Below, in pieces: positions 33,718 to 45,700 of a stretch of DNA of 64,000 nt. The position numbers and the translations under genes are program-made. Below the pieces are notes generated by a model. It was not told the DNA's origin and did not search any database. It was given only the letters and a program-made list of their open reading frames with translations. The stretch lies in assembly GCA_015143295.1 (NCBI GenBank), contig CM026563.1, positions 2,418,001-2,482,000 on the forward strand, given 5' to 3'. Source of the DNA: Tetracentron sinense. Lineage: Eukaryota > Streptophyta > Magnoliopsida > Trochodendrales > Trochodendraceae. The first letter of the stretch is position 1; each line of letters opens with the position of its first letter.

Positions 33718-34455
33718 ACTAGGGCTATAAACGGAACGGATATTGGTATATCCGAATCCGTATCCGATTATATATCCAGATATCCAAATCCGAATAAATA
33801 TCTGGTGGATAGTGAAATATGATATCTGTATCTGACTCTGATTAAAATATCCGGATTCGGATAGTATCCGAATTATCCGATTAATTTTTTTAAAAATTAA
33901 AAAATATAAATTAATATTTAAAAAATATATAAATTTTTACTACACAATATTTTTAAAAGGTTATATTAATTTTATAAATTGAAAATATATTATTTATATA
34001 TATTATATCAGCGTTGTCAGAACTGGACCGGATTGGCCGGTCGAATCGGGAACCGGTCCCATAACCGGTTCCCAAAACCCTCAGAACCGGCCCTATTTCA
34101 AAACCGGGCTATTTAGTGAGAACCGTGGGAACTGGCCGGTTAAACCGGTGGTCGGAACCGGTCAGAACCAATTATATATGGGTAAAAATGATTTTTTTAA
34201 AAAAAAAGGACACAGTTGAACCGTACTAGTTGAACTGGGAACTGGCCACTCAACCGGTTCGATGACCGGTCCGGTTCTGATAACATTGTATTATATAATC
34301 AGACGGATATTTATCGGAACGGATATAACAGTATCCGAATCCGTATCCGATTATAAACGGATAATATTTTACCATCCGAATCCGCTCCGCGGGATAATTA
34401 TCCAACTAAACGGATTCGGATACGGATAATATCTGCATCCATTTACAATCCTAGT
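33718..34455. mobile_element. TIR element carrying 'ggatatccgaatccg' tracts, interrupted
   Basis: Left actagggctataaacggaac ggat faces right atccatttacaatcctagt. The body repeats gtatccgaatccg and ggatatta variants in both directions. It is interrupted by the hAT MITE at 34009-34288, which is therefore younger. Confidence 0.65.
34009..34288. mobile_element. hAT-type MITE nested in another element (280 bp)
   Basis: Termini cagcgttgtcagaac and gttctgataacattg are inverted repeats with two mismatches. The flanks are a perfect 8-bp duplication TATTATAT (34001-34008, 34289-34296), the hAT size. The body is made of ggaaccggtcccataaccgg variants on both strands, so the whole can fold back. Confidence 0.88.
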
Positions 34456-34631
34456 GTGGACCCCACGATCTACGAGGAGTGCTAGCTACACTCTCCTATA
34501 GCCGAGTATATATATTAACAACAGCGCCTGTTGTAGTTAAAAACCCTACAATAGGCATGCTATTATGCACATTAATACAAAAATTAAAAGTAAGGTATTT
34601 AAATATTTTTATGAGACATGTCGGAGTAGAA

Positions 34632-34826
34632 AAGTACCATAGGTTTGTTTTGGTAGTTTGTCTCCCTCTTTAAGGATAGGTTTGGGGATCGAGTCCGAGA
34701 GGGCCAAGGCATAATATTCATCCTCTCTCAATCTCTCAATGCCAAGGATTGACCCACTAACCTAGAACAGATACTAACACCTACTGACTATGGTTGCGTC
34801 TATGACTTGTACCCAAAAAAGAAAAG
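34632..34826 (+). mobile_element. Possible tRNA-derived SINE
   Basis: ttttggtagtttgtctccct then, after a suitable gap, ggggatcgagtccgag look like boxes A and B. The end is ttgtacccaaaaaagaaaag, A-rich. Flanking duplications were not found. Confidence 0.35.
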
Positions 34827-35000
34827 AGGAAAGAGGAGAGAGAAAGAATTAAAAAGTCTTTATTTTTGATTTTTTTTAGTGAATAGAACACTTCAATCCT
34901 TTGGGCTACAAGAGGGATTGATGCTAATCCACACTCTAGCCATGCTCTCAAGCCTTTTTTTAATAAGACTTCAGATCTTTTTTTTTGTTAACTCAACTAC

Positions 35001-37373
35001 TGTAACGACCTTAAAATTATACAAGGCTAAAATAGGACTTTGGAATCGTTACATTACTTAAACCTGCTTAAAAATCCATGCATATAAGGCATACTACACG
35101 AGTCTCCAAAAATAAGAGTAATAAAATTTCGATATAGATAAAACCAAGTAATCCTGCTCAAGTCTATGCTCAACATAACCACCCACAATAAACAAATAGT
35201 CTAATATCCAACTGTAAAGTAATTTAATGAGTAACATCATCTAAAAGTCTATTATAAATCTCTCAACCAAAACAAAGCATAAACTAATAGGGGTAACCAT
35301 CAAAACCCCTGGCTCCCTCCTCTTAAGGTTCACCTTCTCCTCCTTCTTCGACGTAAGCCTCCTCAATCCACGGCTCCGTCGTGTGCTCTTGCTCTAAACC
35401 TGCCAAGACTAAAGTCTGACTGAGTATAAAAGTATTCGGTGTATATAAAATCTAACCAACAACATAATATACCTACACTTAATTAGAACCATATCTAATA
35501 GCATAATAACATAATCAGAGTACGGAAGAACATGTGCACATATACATCATATCATCATCTTGACTCATGTACTTGTGAGATCCTTAGACTTAGAAGACAA
35601 CATACTTATGCTTATGAGACCACGTGCTTGTGAGATACTTATGCACTTATTCAGATCATACGCTTAACTGACATTTCACTCTTGGAGGATACGGACCATG
35701 CTGGGCTTATTCAGAATGATAGGCGTATGCAATGCTTATGCTTATGAGTCTTGAACAGCTTATTTAGAACATGCGCTTATTCAGATCCCTCGTTGGACTT
35801 ATTCAGAATATCAGGCGTATGCAATGCTTATGCTTGTGGTCCACATGTGTGACTTGTGAGACTCTTATCTTAACATACACACGCGTTATGCATAAGTATC
35901 GTAATTAACATTCGAGTAGGTAATTGCTTAGATTCCGATCTCCCACCATGGAAAATCCACTATACTGTCGCATACCATATAGTTAGAGAATTCCCGGTTT
36001 GAGAGATTTTCTTCTAAATTCTTACATTCCCGAATATCAATTACCATGCAAATAATTAAGCATAACTTGACAAGCAATTGCGTACATATATATCATATTA
36101 CGATTCTTAGCATAATTCATAGTCAATTCCCAACAATTTCATAGTAATATATTAGTATTTATCATCTCAAGTATTTTCACAAACACCTTGGATACGTAGA
36201 TTATGAATCCATTGCCCTTTCACATTTTCAACATTTCATCAAACCATAATCCATCTATACAATCCAAATATAATCCACATCTACACATTCATCCCATCCT
36301 CCATAGTATTTCTCATCCTTCATACATTTCATCCACATTATTAAACCATATTTCCATCCATAATAGCTTAATTCATATAAAATCAGGGAAAAACATATTT
36401 AATTTATATTTCTATCATATTAACATTTACAAAACATTATAATATGATTGATTTGGATAGCATATCGACCTTAGGGATCATTCCCTTGTATCCAAATCGC
36501 TCCTGAGATGCTTTGGGGAAGATCTCCAAGCTAATCCTCTTATTCTTTAAGTAAAACCTTTCTTCTCCAAGCTAAAACCCTATTAGAACCCTAGGTTCTT
36601 ACTCTCCTTTTACTAAATTAGGTTAGAAATTGGTAGAATACCCTAAAACCTCAAAATAGGGTCCCTATTTATAACCCTAATAGTTAAAAACCCAAAAAAC
36701 GTTGTTTTAAGAGAAAAACTGGGCGCGAGTTCAATTGATCGCACTATAGGTGCGATTGATCGCACTTGGACCCGAAAGAACTCAAAAAAACTTGTCTGTA
36801 TGCGATTAATCGCAGTTTATGTGTGATTGATCGCACTTGATCTGTGATTGATCACACCTCCTCTTGGATTCCGACTGATTTTTTTACCCCGCATTAATAT
36901 CTTGACAATAAATTTTGACTTGATCATCGGATTTTGATGATTCAACTTGCGTTGGACTTATCTTTCGAATGGGAACAATTTTGATGTTTTATAAAAATCT
37001 TAATTTTGAATTTTTAAAGGTTTAAATGGGCTCTAAAGCTGACTGATCTGCAATTTCATCAGACAAAACACCGAAAAACCCACTTTTAACTTAGCTTAGG
37101 CTCAAAATATGGAAAAATATTAAACACGAACCTTGAAGAAGGTTCCAATACCTTTCTAATGATTTAAAAATCACTTAATTCTGATAAACGGTGACAAAAC
37201 TAGAGCTTCCTAAAGTTCAAGGTGTGTTAAGGCCTCCCTCTCTTTACAACTTTGATTAAGCCTAGTTCACACCACACTAATTAGATATAAATACACACAC
37301 ATTAAAACATTAAAAAGATTAAAATACTCTTAATACTTGCATAAAAAGCATGAAAAAGATTCGGGTCTCTACT
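35001..37373 (+). mobile_element. Probable solo LTR, second family member (2373 bp)
   Basis: Begins TGTAACGACC, ends gggtctctact, flanked by a perfect 5-bp duplication ACTAC (34996-35000, 37374-37378). It shares the plan of 7346-9336, including ctgagtata near 35420, taaccctaatagtt near 36680 and then a module of repeated gcgattgatcgcac (36725-36860), where the other copy has ctcgctctagc repeats. Tandem cttatgcttatgag/cttattcagaa phrases fill 35600-35850. Small open frames inside are not genes. Confidence 0.6.
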
Positions 37374-37654
37374 ACTACACCACAAGGCGATAGGGCAAGA
37401 CAAAGGAAACACACACCGCATGTACTCACACACAAACAATCACACTTGCAACCTAGCATAAGCATCACCCAAACACTCCTCAAAACGGGTACCAACCGTT
37501 TGAGGTGTGATGATACTTATGAGGGAGGCAAGCTCGGCTACACAACTGATGTGGGACTAAACACCCGAAGATAAGTTTTTTTGGTTAACTCGACTACACC
37601 ACAAGGCGATAGCTGAAAGCAAGACAAAGGAAACACACAGAGGGGTAGGTCTAA

Positions 37655-38025
37655 TTCTAGAGATGGAATCACAACCAATCACGATTGAACTCAGAGTTAA
37701 ATCGTACTCACAAGTCAACACATGTCCATTTTAACCACTATTAACTATGGTTATGATTTACTAACCCGTAGGGTTCAACAATCTAACCGTGGTTTTATTT
37801 AAAAATACTTACAAAAATTAAGTTTAGTGTTAAGAAATTTTAACCCTAGAGTTAATGAAAAAAAGATAATTTCTAATATTGTTGAACCTAAAGGCTTAAT
37901 GAATGATAACCATGGTTAATAGGGGATAAAAAAAAGATACTTGTTGACCTCTGGGTGCGATTGAACTCTCCTAAGTTCAATCGTGATTGGTTGTGATTGA
38001 ACTCCTAACTCTACAATGAATGCTG
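37655..38025. mobile_element. Foldback MITE (~370 bp)
   Basis: agagatggaatcacaaccaa tcacgattgaactcagagtt on the left faces gttcaatcgtgattggttgtgattgaactcc on the right. Inside, attaactatggttatgattt actaaccc faces gaatgataaccatggttaat. It combines the abundant MITE core with extra outer arms. Similar outer text (gggtgcaattgagttcaatc) occurs near 54295. Confidence 0.6.
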
Positions 38026-38159
38026 GCGGGCTCCCTACACTTAGTAGCAAAAGTGATCTTGTGCTTTTTTTTTTTTTTTTAATAATAGAACAAATGATTT
38101 GTGTGAGGCTCAATAAGCTCATTTTAATAAATAAAAAATTTGTTAGGAATGTATAACTA

Positions 38160-38191
<32 letters not shown>

Positions 38192-38848
38192 TAGTGGGCA
38201 GCACCGTGAGAAGGAAGAGGAGAGTGGAAAGTGGGATCCTAGTAAGACTCATGAGATGCCCGTGTGTGCATGGAGAGATTTAGAAAGTATGAAAGGAAAG
38301 AGAAGTATAGAGTGGAAAGATGATTTTATAAAAAGGCAAAATTATCCATAAATCTGTATTTTTAATTAAGAGAAAGGATAATGTTATTATTTTAAAATAT
38401 TCAATCTCTGTTAATAACATGCAAATTCTTATTATAATGGTCATTTTTGTTATGATAATAAAGATATAAGTGTAGAGCAATTTTGATCAATCAAAATTTA
38501 TAAATATCTTATTCTCGTTACTATACCAGTATCGATAGAGAAACATAAGTGTAAGAGTAATTTTATCGTTCTTATTATAACTGAGTGAATATATAAGTAT
38601 AACTATAAATTTGTCAATAATAATTATAATAATAAAGATAAAAAAGTTATAAGTGGAAGAGTAATAATGTCATCATTGTAATAGTAGAGAAGATTATATA
38701 AGGATAATTTTGTCAATAGTGACAAAATTTAATAAACATTTTTAAGGGCCTTATTTTCTAAAGGTAATTTTGTTAATAATGATTATAATAATAGAGATAG
38801 CGAAGATATATGTAGAAGGGTAATTTTATCATTCTTAATATAATAATA

Positions 38849-39811
38849 GGGAGTGATAGTTTGCGCATCCGTGTTCCTTCAAAGGAACGCGGATGCTTTC
38901 TCAAGCCTACATGTGTTAAGAAAAAAGCTATCCCAAAATCATGTTTACCCTTTCCTGGTTTCTTTGCTTTTGCTGATTTCTCTCTCTTCCTCTCACGTAG
39001 CCCCCTCCTCTTACCGCATTATATGTCCCTTTTAACTTTTTTTATTAACTTAACAGTTAATTTTTTAAAATTCTATTTCTAAAAACTAAGGGTGGATGGA
39101 TGAACCTCAAGGATGAGTGAATCTTAACCACAGTTAGTAGGTGTTAAAAAGAATAGGTGGCAACCTGTTAGCTTGCATATTAACTGTGATTTAGGTCAAT
39201 CAACTCAAGGTTGATATTTTTGTTCTTTCTAAAAATCAAGTGTAGATGGATGAACCCTAGGGGTAAGTGAATCTTAACCATAGTTAGTGGGTGTTAAAAA
39301 GGACACGCATGTGACATTTAGTCGGACATTAACCGTGGTTTATGTCAAACAACCCAAGGTTAATATTTTTTTTTCTAAAAACCAAGAGTAGATGGATGAA
39401 CCTAATGGTGAGTGAATCTTAACCACAATTAGTAAATGTAAAAGGGACACGTGGTGACATGTTAGCACGCATTAACTATAGTTTAAGTAAACTATCTAAG
39501 TTTAATATAATTTTATTTTATTTGTAGATGGATGAATCCTAGGAGTGAGTGAATCTTAACCGCAGTTAGTTAGTGCCAAAAGGGACACATGATAACATGT
39601 GGAAAGATAATTAAGGAAAAGATGAAATAGGATAACCGGAAGAAGAGAGTTGTTTACGTGAGAGAGAGAAAAAGGATGAGGAGAGAGAAATGAGATAGAG
39701 AGAAAATAGGAAACAGGTAGAGAAGATTTGAGAGTCATTACTACACATGTAGGCTAGAGAAACATTTACATTCCTATGCAAGGAATGCGGATGCGCAAAC
39801 TATCATTTCCC
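38849..39811. mobile_element. MULE-type non-autonomous transposon (963 bp)
   Basis: Left GGGAGTGATAGTTTGCGCAT and right atgcgcaaactatcatttccc are inverted termini extending about 31 bp. The flanks are a perfect 10-bp duplication TATAATAATA (38839-38848, 39812-39821), in the Mutator-like range of 9-10. The interior has four tandem copies, at 142-153-bp spacing, of a gtagatggatgaaccctagg / gtgagtgaatcttaaccaca unit (starts near 39079, 39232, 39377, 39519), the same text as the window's common MITE. One copy carries gacacgtgg. No transposase. Confidence 0.85.
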
Positions 39812-39821
39812 TATAATAATA

Positions 39822-40406
39822 TAGAAGACAAGTGTAAGAGTAATTTTATCAATAGCGACAAAATTCAATCAACATTGTCAAGGGCCCTATTGATAGTAAT
39901 TTTGTCAATATTGATTATAATAATAGATAATAGAGATAAAAAAGATATACGTGGAAGAAGAATTTAATAATTCTTTTTTATAATAATTGAAAAATTAATT
40001 GTAAGGACAAAAGTTTATTCTAACATTTTTATTTTTAAGGGTCATATTCTTTAAGGATAATTTTGTCAATAATATATAATAGTAGAGAATGAAGAGATAA
40101 ATTAAAAGATAATTTTGACATTCCCATTATAATGGTTAGGAAGATAAGTGTCCGTGTACTTTTGTAAATAATGAGAAAATTCATTGAACATTTTTAACAA
40201 CTAAATAGTAGAGATTCGAGTAGCCGAGTAGGCAGTGCTATACTTGTACTTTAAGCATTTAAGTAGCGGAGCTCCCCTATTCATTTTGTAGATGGTTACA
40301 ATCGTATAATTACCGAGAGATGCAGTGACAACTTTGTAAATACATTTTTTTCATAATTACAAGCGTCCAACAAACTTTACCGTAAAAGCAAAGCTTCCCT
40401 CAAGTG

Positions 40407-40439
<33 letters not shown>

Positions 40440-40780
40440 GTGGTGAGCCATCGATGAAATCTTTGATGCATTATCCAACGTTCGTGTGATGTGTATACAG
40501 TATACACCATATCACACATATTTTGATTTGCTATTTTTGAAAATAAATTAAGTTTATTATTATTTATTGTATTAAAAAAAAATCATATGTTTTAACAGTT
40601 CTACAGGATATATGGCCTCATGTTTAGTGTGATAGACTAGGTCTTTGGCTTGTCAGTGTCAGAACCCAGAACCGCTTGACATGGATAAACTCAGGCCAAA
40701 TGGTTGAGAAGTATAAGGACCTGAATCGCGGAGACACATGTCTCAACTTATTAAATCTTGGACAACAAAATCCAATATAC
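39822..40780. other. AT-rich intergenic sequence
   Basis: Repeats of 'gtcaatantgattataataatagagataa' phrases occur here and at 38540-38840 on the other side of the MULE, so the MULE landed in an AT-rich repeat array. An (AT)13 run lies at 40409-40435. No gene. Confidence 0.55.
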
Positions 40781-40784
40781 TTAT

Positions 40785-41007
40785 GGGGCGTTTTGACAAC
40801 ACTATTATTATTCTTATTATTATTAATAAGTACTTATTTATCAAAATATGGACTTATTTGTAAATAAATTTATTTTGTAAAAATGAATAAGCAATAAATA
40901 AAAGTGGTTAAGAGGCCAAAAAAAATACTTATACATAAATAATTCCATAACTACTTATTTTTTTTAAAAAAAACTTATTAAGCTTAAAGTAGTGTTGCCA
41001 AACACCC
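40785..41007. mobile_element. Small TIR element
   Basis: Left gggcgttttgacaacacta faces right tagtgttgccaaacaccc with few mismatches. Inside, tattaataagtacttattta faces taaataattccataactact text. Target duplication is unclear. Confidence 0.5.
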
Positions 41008-41473
41008 TCTTAATTAATATGGAGTTATGTTCAGTTTAAATATCATGGGGAGCTCTGTAATTACAAGTTTACCCCATGTAGTGAAAAAAGGGAGCTCCGC
41101 ATGATGCGGAGCTCCCCATGAAAATTAATCTCTTATGTTAGACTCACTTTCCCTCTTGTACTCTCCTAGAAAATACAAGGATTATATGATAGAGGTTGCC
41201 CCATACAAAATCCTAGTCTTTCCTGTCTCTAAAAAAGGAGAATCTAAGGGCTAGTGAGGCTAGCACTCCTTTGCCAAGTTTCGTGAAAGTTTCACGCACG
41301 AGTTACGGGTCACACGACGTTTCCAGCAATCCAGATACCTTATTACAAGCTTCAATCCGTGTCATTCTCCTTGCCTCCTCAAATACCTGTGTGTCGACAC
41401 CCTCTAATCCGTCTTTCGCCGCGTACCCATTACGTCTCTTCTCTTCACTGTCGCACTTTCACTATCCCTATCC

Positions 41474-41616
41474 CTATGTTTGGTTGTTGAGAAAATAAGT
41501 AAAAACATGAAAAAGAAAAGCAAATTGGACAAAACACTATTAAAAATTGGATTAGAAATCCAAAATTTTCTTTTCTTTTCCATGTTTTTACTTATTTTCT
41601 TGACAACCAAACATAG
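41474..41616. mobile_element. MITE family 'ctatgtttggttg', copy 2 (143 bp)
   Basis: Left ctatgtttggttgttgagaa faces right ttcttgacaaccaaacatag. Same family as 31897-32035. It lies about 130 bp upstream of the Em pseudogene, in what would have been its promoter. Confidence 0.85.
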
Positions 41617-41746
41617 AATATAAGTATCCTTACTTTCGCGTTCTTGCATCACTTCATTACATCCCATCCAGTGTCCTACAAAGCTTAGTTTCCGTGTGTT
41701 TAAGCTTCATTTAGAAAGTTTCTGTGAGACTAAAAGAAAAAAAATA

Positions 41747-42122
41747 ACGGCATCAGGACAACAAAGAGCCGAACTTGACTCCAAGGCCAGGCAGGGAGAG
41801 ACTGTGGTCCCTGGAGGAACCGGAGGGAAGAGCCTCGAAGCTCAGGAGCACCTCGCCGAAGGTGGGTATTTATTAATTTGCATGCTCACTTTGATTTCTG
41901 GATAAAAAAAATTTTAGGAACTGAACTGATTTATTTTTGTGATTTGATGTAATTGGAAGGACAGACCCGTGGAGGGCAGACGAGGAGGAGCAGCTGGGGA
42001 CTGAAGGGTACCAGGAATTGGGCCGGAAGGGTGGGCTGAGCACCGCGGACCAGCCCGGAGGGGAACGAGCTGCCAAAGAAGGAATTGATATCGATGAATC
42101 CAAGTTCACTAAGAGCCGATAA
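41747..42122 (+). pseudogene. Em / group 1 LEA (LEA_5) gene, start codon lost and frameshifted
   Basis: Em proteins are small hydrophilic proteins that accumulate in drying seeds. Exon 1 (41747-41861) codes [20 protein letters not shown] then [19 protein letters not shown] 98-bp intron (GTGGGT...AAG) follows. Exon 2 (41960-42122) has the signature GGQTR, then [20 protein letters not shown], and ends FTKSR-TAA. The one 20-residue Em repeat and all family landmarks are visible. Two lesions exist: the initiator position is ACG (41747-41749), with no in-frame ATG upstream, and one base is missing near 41988-41990, between RR and EQLG, so exon 1 and the rest of exon 2 are in different frames. Length otherwise matches an Em of about 92 aa. 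Assembly error is possible for the deletion. Confidence 0.88.
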
Positions 42123-42127
42123 AGTAT

Positions 42128-42300
42128 ATATTGGTAGGTTCAGTTGTAGTAGTAGTTGTTCTGGTACGTGCTTAGTAGGCGTAGGTTAAGGTGGTCTTCT
42201 AGATAAGGCGTATACATGGGTAGGTTCAGTTGTAGTAGAAGTCGTAGTTCTGGTAACGTGCTAGTAGGTGTAGCCTTAGGTGTTGTTTTACTGTATATGT
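42128..42300 (+). repeat. ~90-bp tandem duplication after the Em pseudogene
   Basis: ggtaggttcagttgtagtag then gttctgg and gtgcttagtaggcgtag occurs twice (42135 and 42220 starts) with small indels, in what would be the 3' UTR. Confidence 0.75.
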
Positions 42301-42796
42301 TAAAAGTTTGGAATGTTAGTTGCAAGTGATGGTACCTCTCGAGGCGTTTATGGAGTAAAGCTTCCTATGCAGTTAAATTGCAAGGACTTTCAATTTGGCA
42401 ACTCTTCCTTGAGCGATATCTTTCCTGTTTAGCTGTGTACGCTGATCAAGGGCCAAATTTTGTCCTGAAATCCGATAGAGCTCTTCAATATGGTTTTATC
42501 AGTCAGCAGAAATGAAAATCTGCTGAGAGATTAGAGCCACAACAATTAATTTTTATGCAGTTTATAAACCCATAAACCCAAAAAAGGAAGAAACGAAAGA
42601 AAAGAGTTCTAGCGAGAATTTAAATCCAACATACTCTTGGCCCCTCTCTCTCTCTCAGTCTAGTGCTGTTAATCAAAATCTCCCACCTCCCCTGATAAGT
42701 ACCGTATGTGCTCTGCTGTTTGCTAAATCAATCATCATCTCTGTTTAGGAACAGAAACAGAGTCCTTGGTCTATGCTCCGAGTGTCAACAAAAGTA

Positions 42797-45700
42797 TCAA
42801 TGGCTTGTTGCTAGAGCTGTCACCAAGAGACCAAGCACAAGAAACGGTTGTGCACTAGCCTGTAGAGGAATCCAACATCAATTTCAGCTTTTCTAAATAG
42901 AGCAGGTCATTAAGTACTCCAAGGTACTCCAGTGTTTAACCAAAATAAAACTTGGTTTAACTTTTATTTTAAAAAAATAAATAAATTCAAGTAAAAGCAC
43001 ATAAAAGCAATGTACACAAAGTGATTGATGCACATTGAGATCCATGACTATGCCTGGTTGTAAATCATTGATATAGTGCCCACTGCCCAAGTGGAGTGAA
43101 TGGCCGGCTTCCACATCTCAGTATCAAGCTGTTCAAGGAGGTTTACTTGGTACACTCTTCACTCTTTAGGGCCACTAGCATTTACTAATATGATTCCAAC
43201 GTCTAATGCTTGTATAGTTTGCTTTATTAAAACGGTTGTAGGGTCTAATGTGGTCATAAAATTCGTCAATGTTACATTTCAATAAAGTTCCAATAAGATA
43301 TTGCCTCAGCCTCTCTAGAGAGCCATTATATAAATAAAAGGCAAATATATAGTCGATTCTTATTGCCTCAGCCTCTCTAGAGAGCCATTATATAAATAAA
43401 AGGCAAATATATAGTCGACTCTGCATTCAGTAACTGAATGCCAGTTCTCATTGGTCCACGCTCCCTTCTTAACACCCACCAACTATGGTCAAGATTGACT
43501 CACCCCCTTGGGTTCATCCATCCAACCTTGGTTTTAAAAAAATTGAGCTTAACCATAGTTAAAAGGAGTGTTGAAAGAGACACGAGGACCAACATTCGGC
43601 CATCCAGACAAATTCTCTCCTAATCACTGCTCTAAATAAACTATTGTTCTACGTGAGCTTAATTGTATTTTTTACTTTTGTATATTATATATTATAAAAA
43701 AAAAATTAAAATTTCGGAAAGGACCAAACTTCCCATATAGTCAACAAACTAAAGTCTATATATAGATAATAGTAAAAATATATTTTAAAATTTTTAATAT
43801 ACTATATAATATATTGAAATTTTTTTTTTTGCGGGGGGGAGGGGTCATTGAAAATGGCAGCATTGGTCTGTCTTATACGACTACCTAACTATTCCATTTA
43901 CCCTATCTACACCCCATCCATTTAATGTGTCACACACATTCATAATTACCAAGTCGGAGTTCGGAAATTATTCATCAGGGAAAATTTCAACAAAAATTGA
44001 ACAATTTGAAAATAAATCAAGAAAATGTTGAGGAAGATATGAAAAAAAATATAAACAAAATTATCAATTATAAATAAATATGTTTCATATATTAAAATTT
44101 TATTCAGCACATTTTCGAAAAAATCGTGAATAATTTGTAAAGTTTGCGACTTTTTTTAAAAAATTCACGATTTTTTCCAAAATTTGCAAATACTTTGCGA
44201 ATTAACCGGTCAACAAAAAAGTTGCATATTATTCAAGAATTTTTTTTAAAATCAGAAAACTTTGTTACTATGCACTCTTCAGTCCAGGACTCGAGAACAT
44301 TCAAATGTCACGAAGCATGAAAAAACATGTCTCCAAACTGCTGATGGCGATCTTAATCCTCATTAAGTGGAATTCTGCCTCATCAATTTTGAACCATGCG
44401 CCTTATTATTTCACCATCCAATGAAGGCATATCAATTCAAACCCTCCGGTGGTGCAACTGCTGGGAAATTGGTCCGGGGTCACCTAACATTTGAGATCTG
44501 GACTGAAGAGCATGTACTAAAAAATGCACAAGTCTATGAAGAGAGCGGAGGTTGGTGATGATTTATAAACTGAAAACGTTGCTGGTTCAGTAGGACTGGA
44601 TTTTTAATCCTATCATGTTAAGGAAGGAATACCTGATATTTGACGTCATACTTAATTGGGTCCTTCAAAAAGTATAGAAACTGCAACAGAATCCATAGAA
44701 GAGTTGTGTTAGATGAAAAATCATTAAAAAAAAATATGAATACATGAGTACTGGAATTACAGTTTATTATTATCATGGCCTGTTAGTTTGACATTTTAGG
44801 TGTGAAGTGCTAATTCTAATGGAGAGTTGTGGACATCTAACAAGTATTAATCAGGTCTCAGGAATGGACTAACCGCAGTAAAATCTACTTAACATGGATA
44901 GTTATGCATTTTAGGTCCCCCAACACATTTGAGAGTTGGGATGGCAGCTCTGAAGCCCCTTAATCAAGCATATGAAAAGTTCTAATGGATGATAGAGATA
45001 TGTCTATTACATTACTATAAACATAATTGTACTGAAAACTAAAATCTTTGAGAAATTACAAAAGAAATAATGACACAAAAGGTACCGCTTAGAAAAATAG
45101 GTTAGCTAATGCTTAATTGGCAGGCTAGAACACTTTTTCTAATGTTTTTAGTTTTTCTTTACAGATCTACATCATTCTATTGTCTCTCTCCAAATTTCCT
45201 TTAAATTTCAAAGTAAAATTAATTGCTTAATAGATAAAATAACCTATTTGGAAGTCCCTGTAATTCAAATGAGATTGTCATGGCGACAAAGCAGATGGGA
45301 ATCATTCGCAGAATTCCAATAGGGAACCATAACCCACGGTTTTACAACCCAGAATTGGGGTAGTCAATGGCTTGACAAGAAATAGAGCAGTAGGATTAGC
45401 CAAGAAATGTAAGCACCTTGCACCATACGGCTTTTGGGCTGAAGAAAAGCATGTTCATTAAAAATTTTTAATTACAAAATAAATGTTTGAGAAAATACCT
45501 TAGTATGTGTTACAGTGCTTCCCTGACAAATGTCAATAGCAAGGCACAGAGTACAATTGGAAGTACAATCCAACTAGACATACTGGACTCTTTATCGGAG
45601 GGTTAATATTAAGAGTTGCTAACAAGAGTGATTGGTGATCGGTTTCTAACCATCACCTAATTGATTTCGAGTTGGTGACCTATTTGGCTAAGTAATGAGG

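Noticed and set aside
44367..44558. 63-codon plus-strand frame near CHLG exon 14
   Set aside because: Considered as the missing CHLG end on the other strand and as a separate gene. It matches neither; the real last exon is at 42859-42797.
45515..45586. Minus-strand MSSWIVLPIVLCALLLTFVR frame in CHLG intron 13
   Set aside because: A plausible membrane-like 23-codon frame, but there is no splice context or known family, and CHLG exons 13 and 14 join without it.
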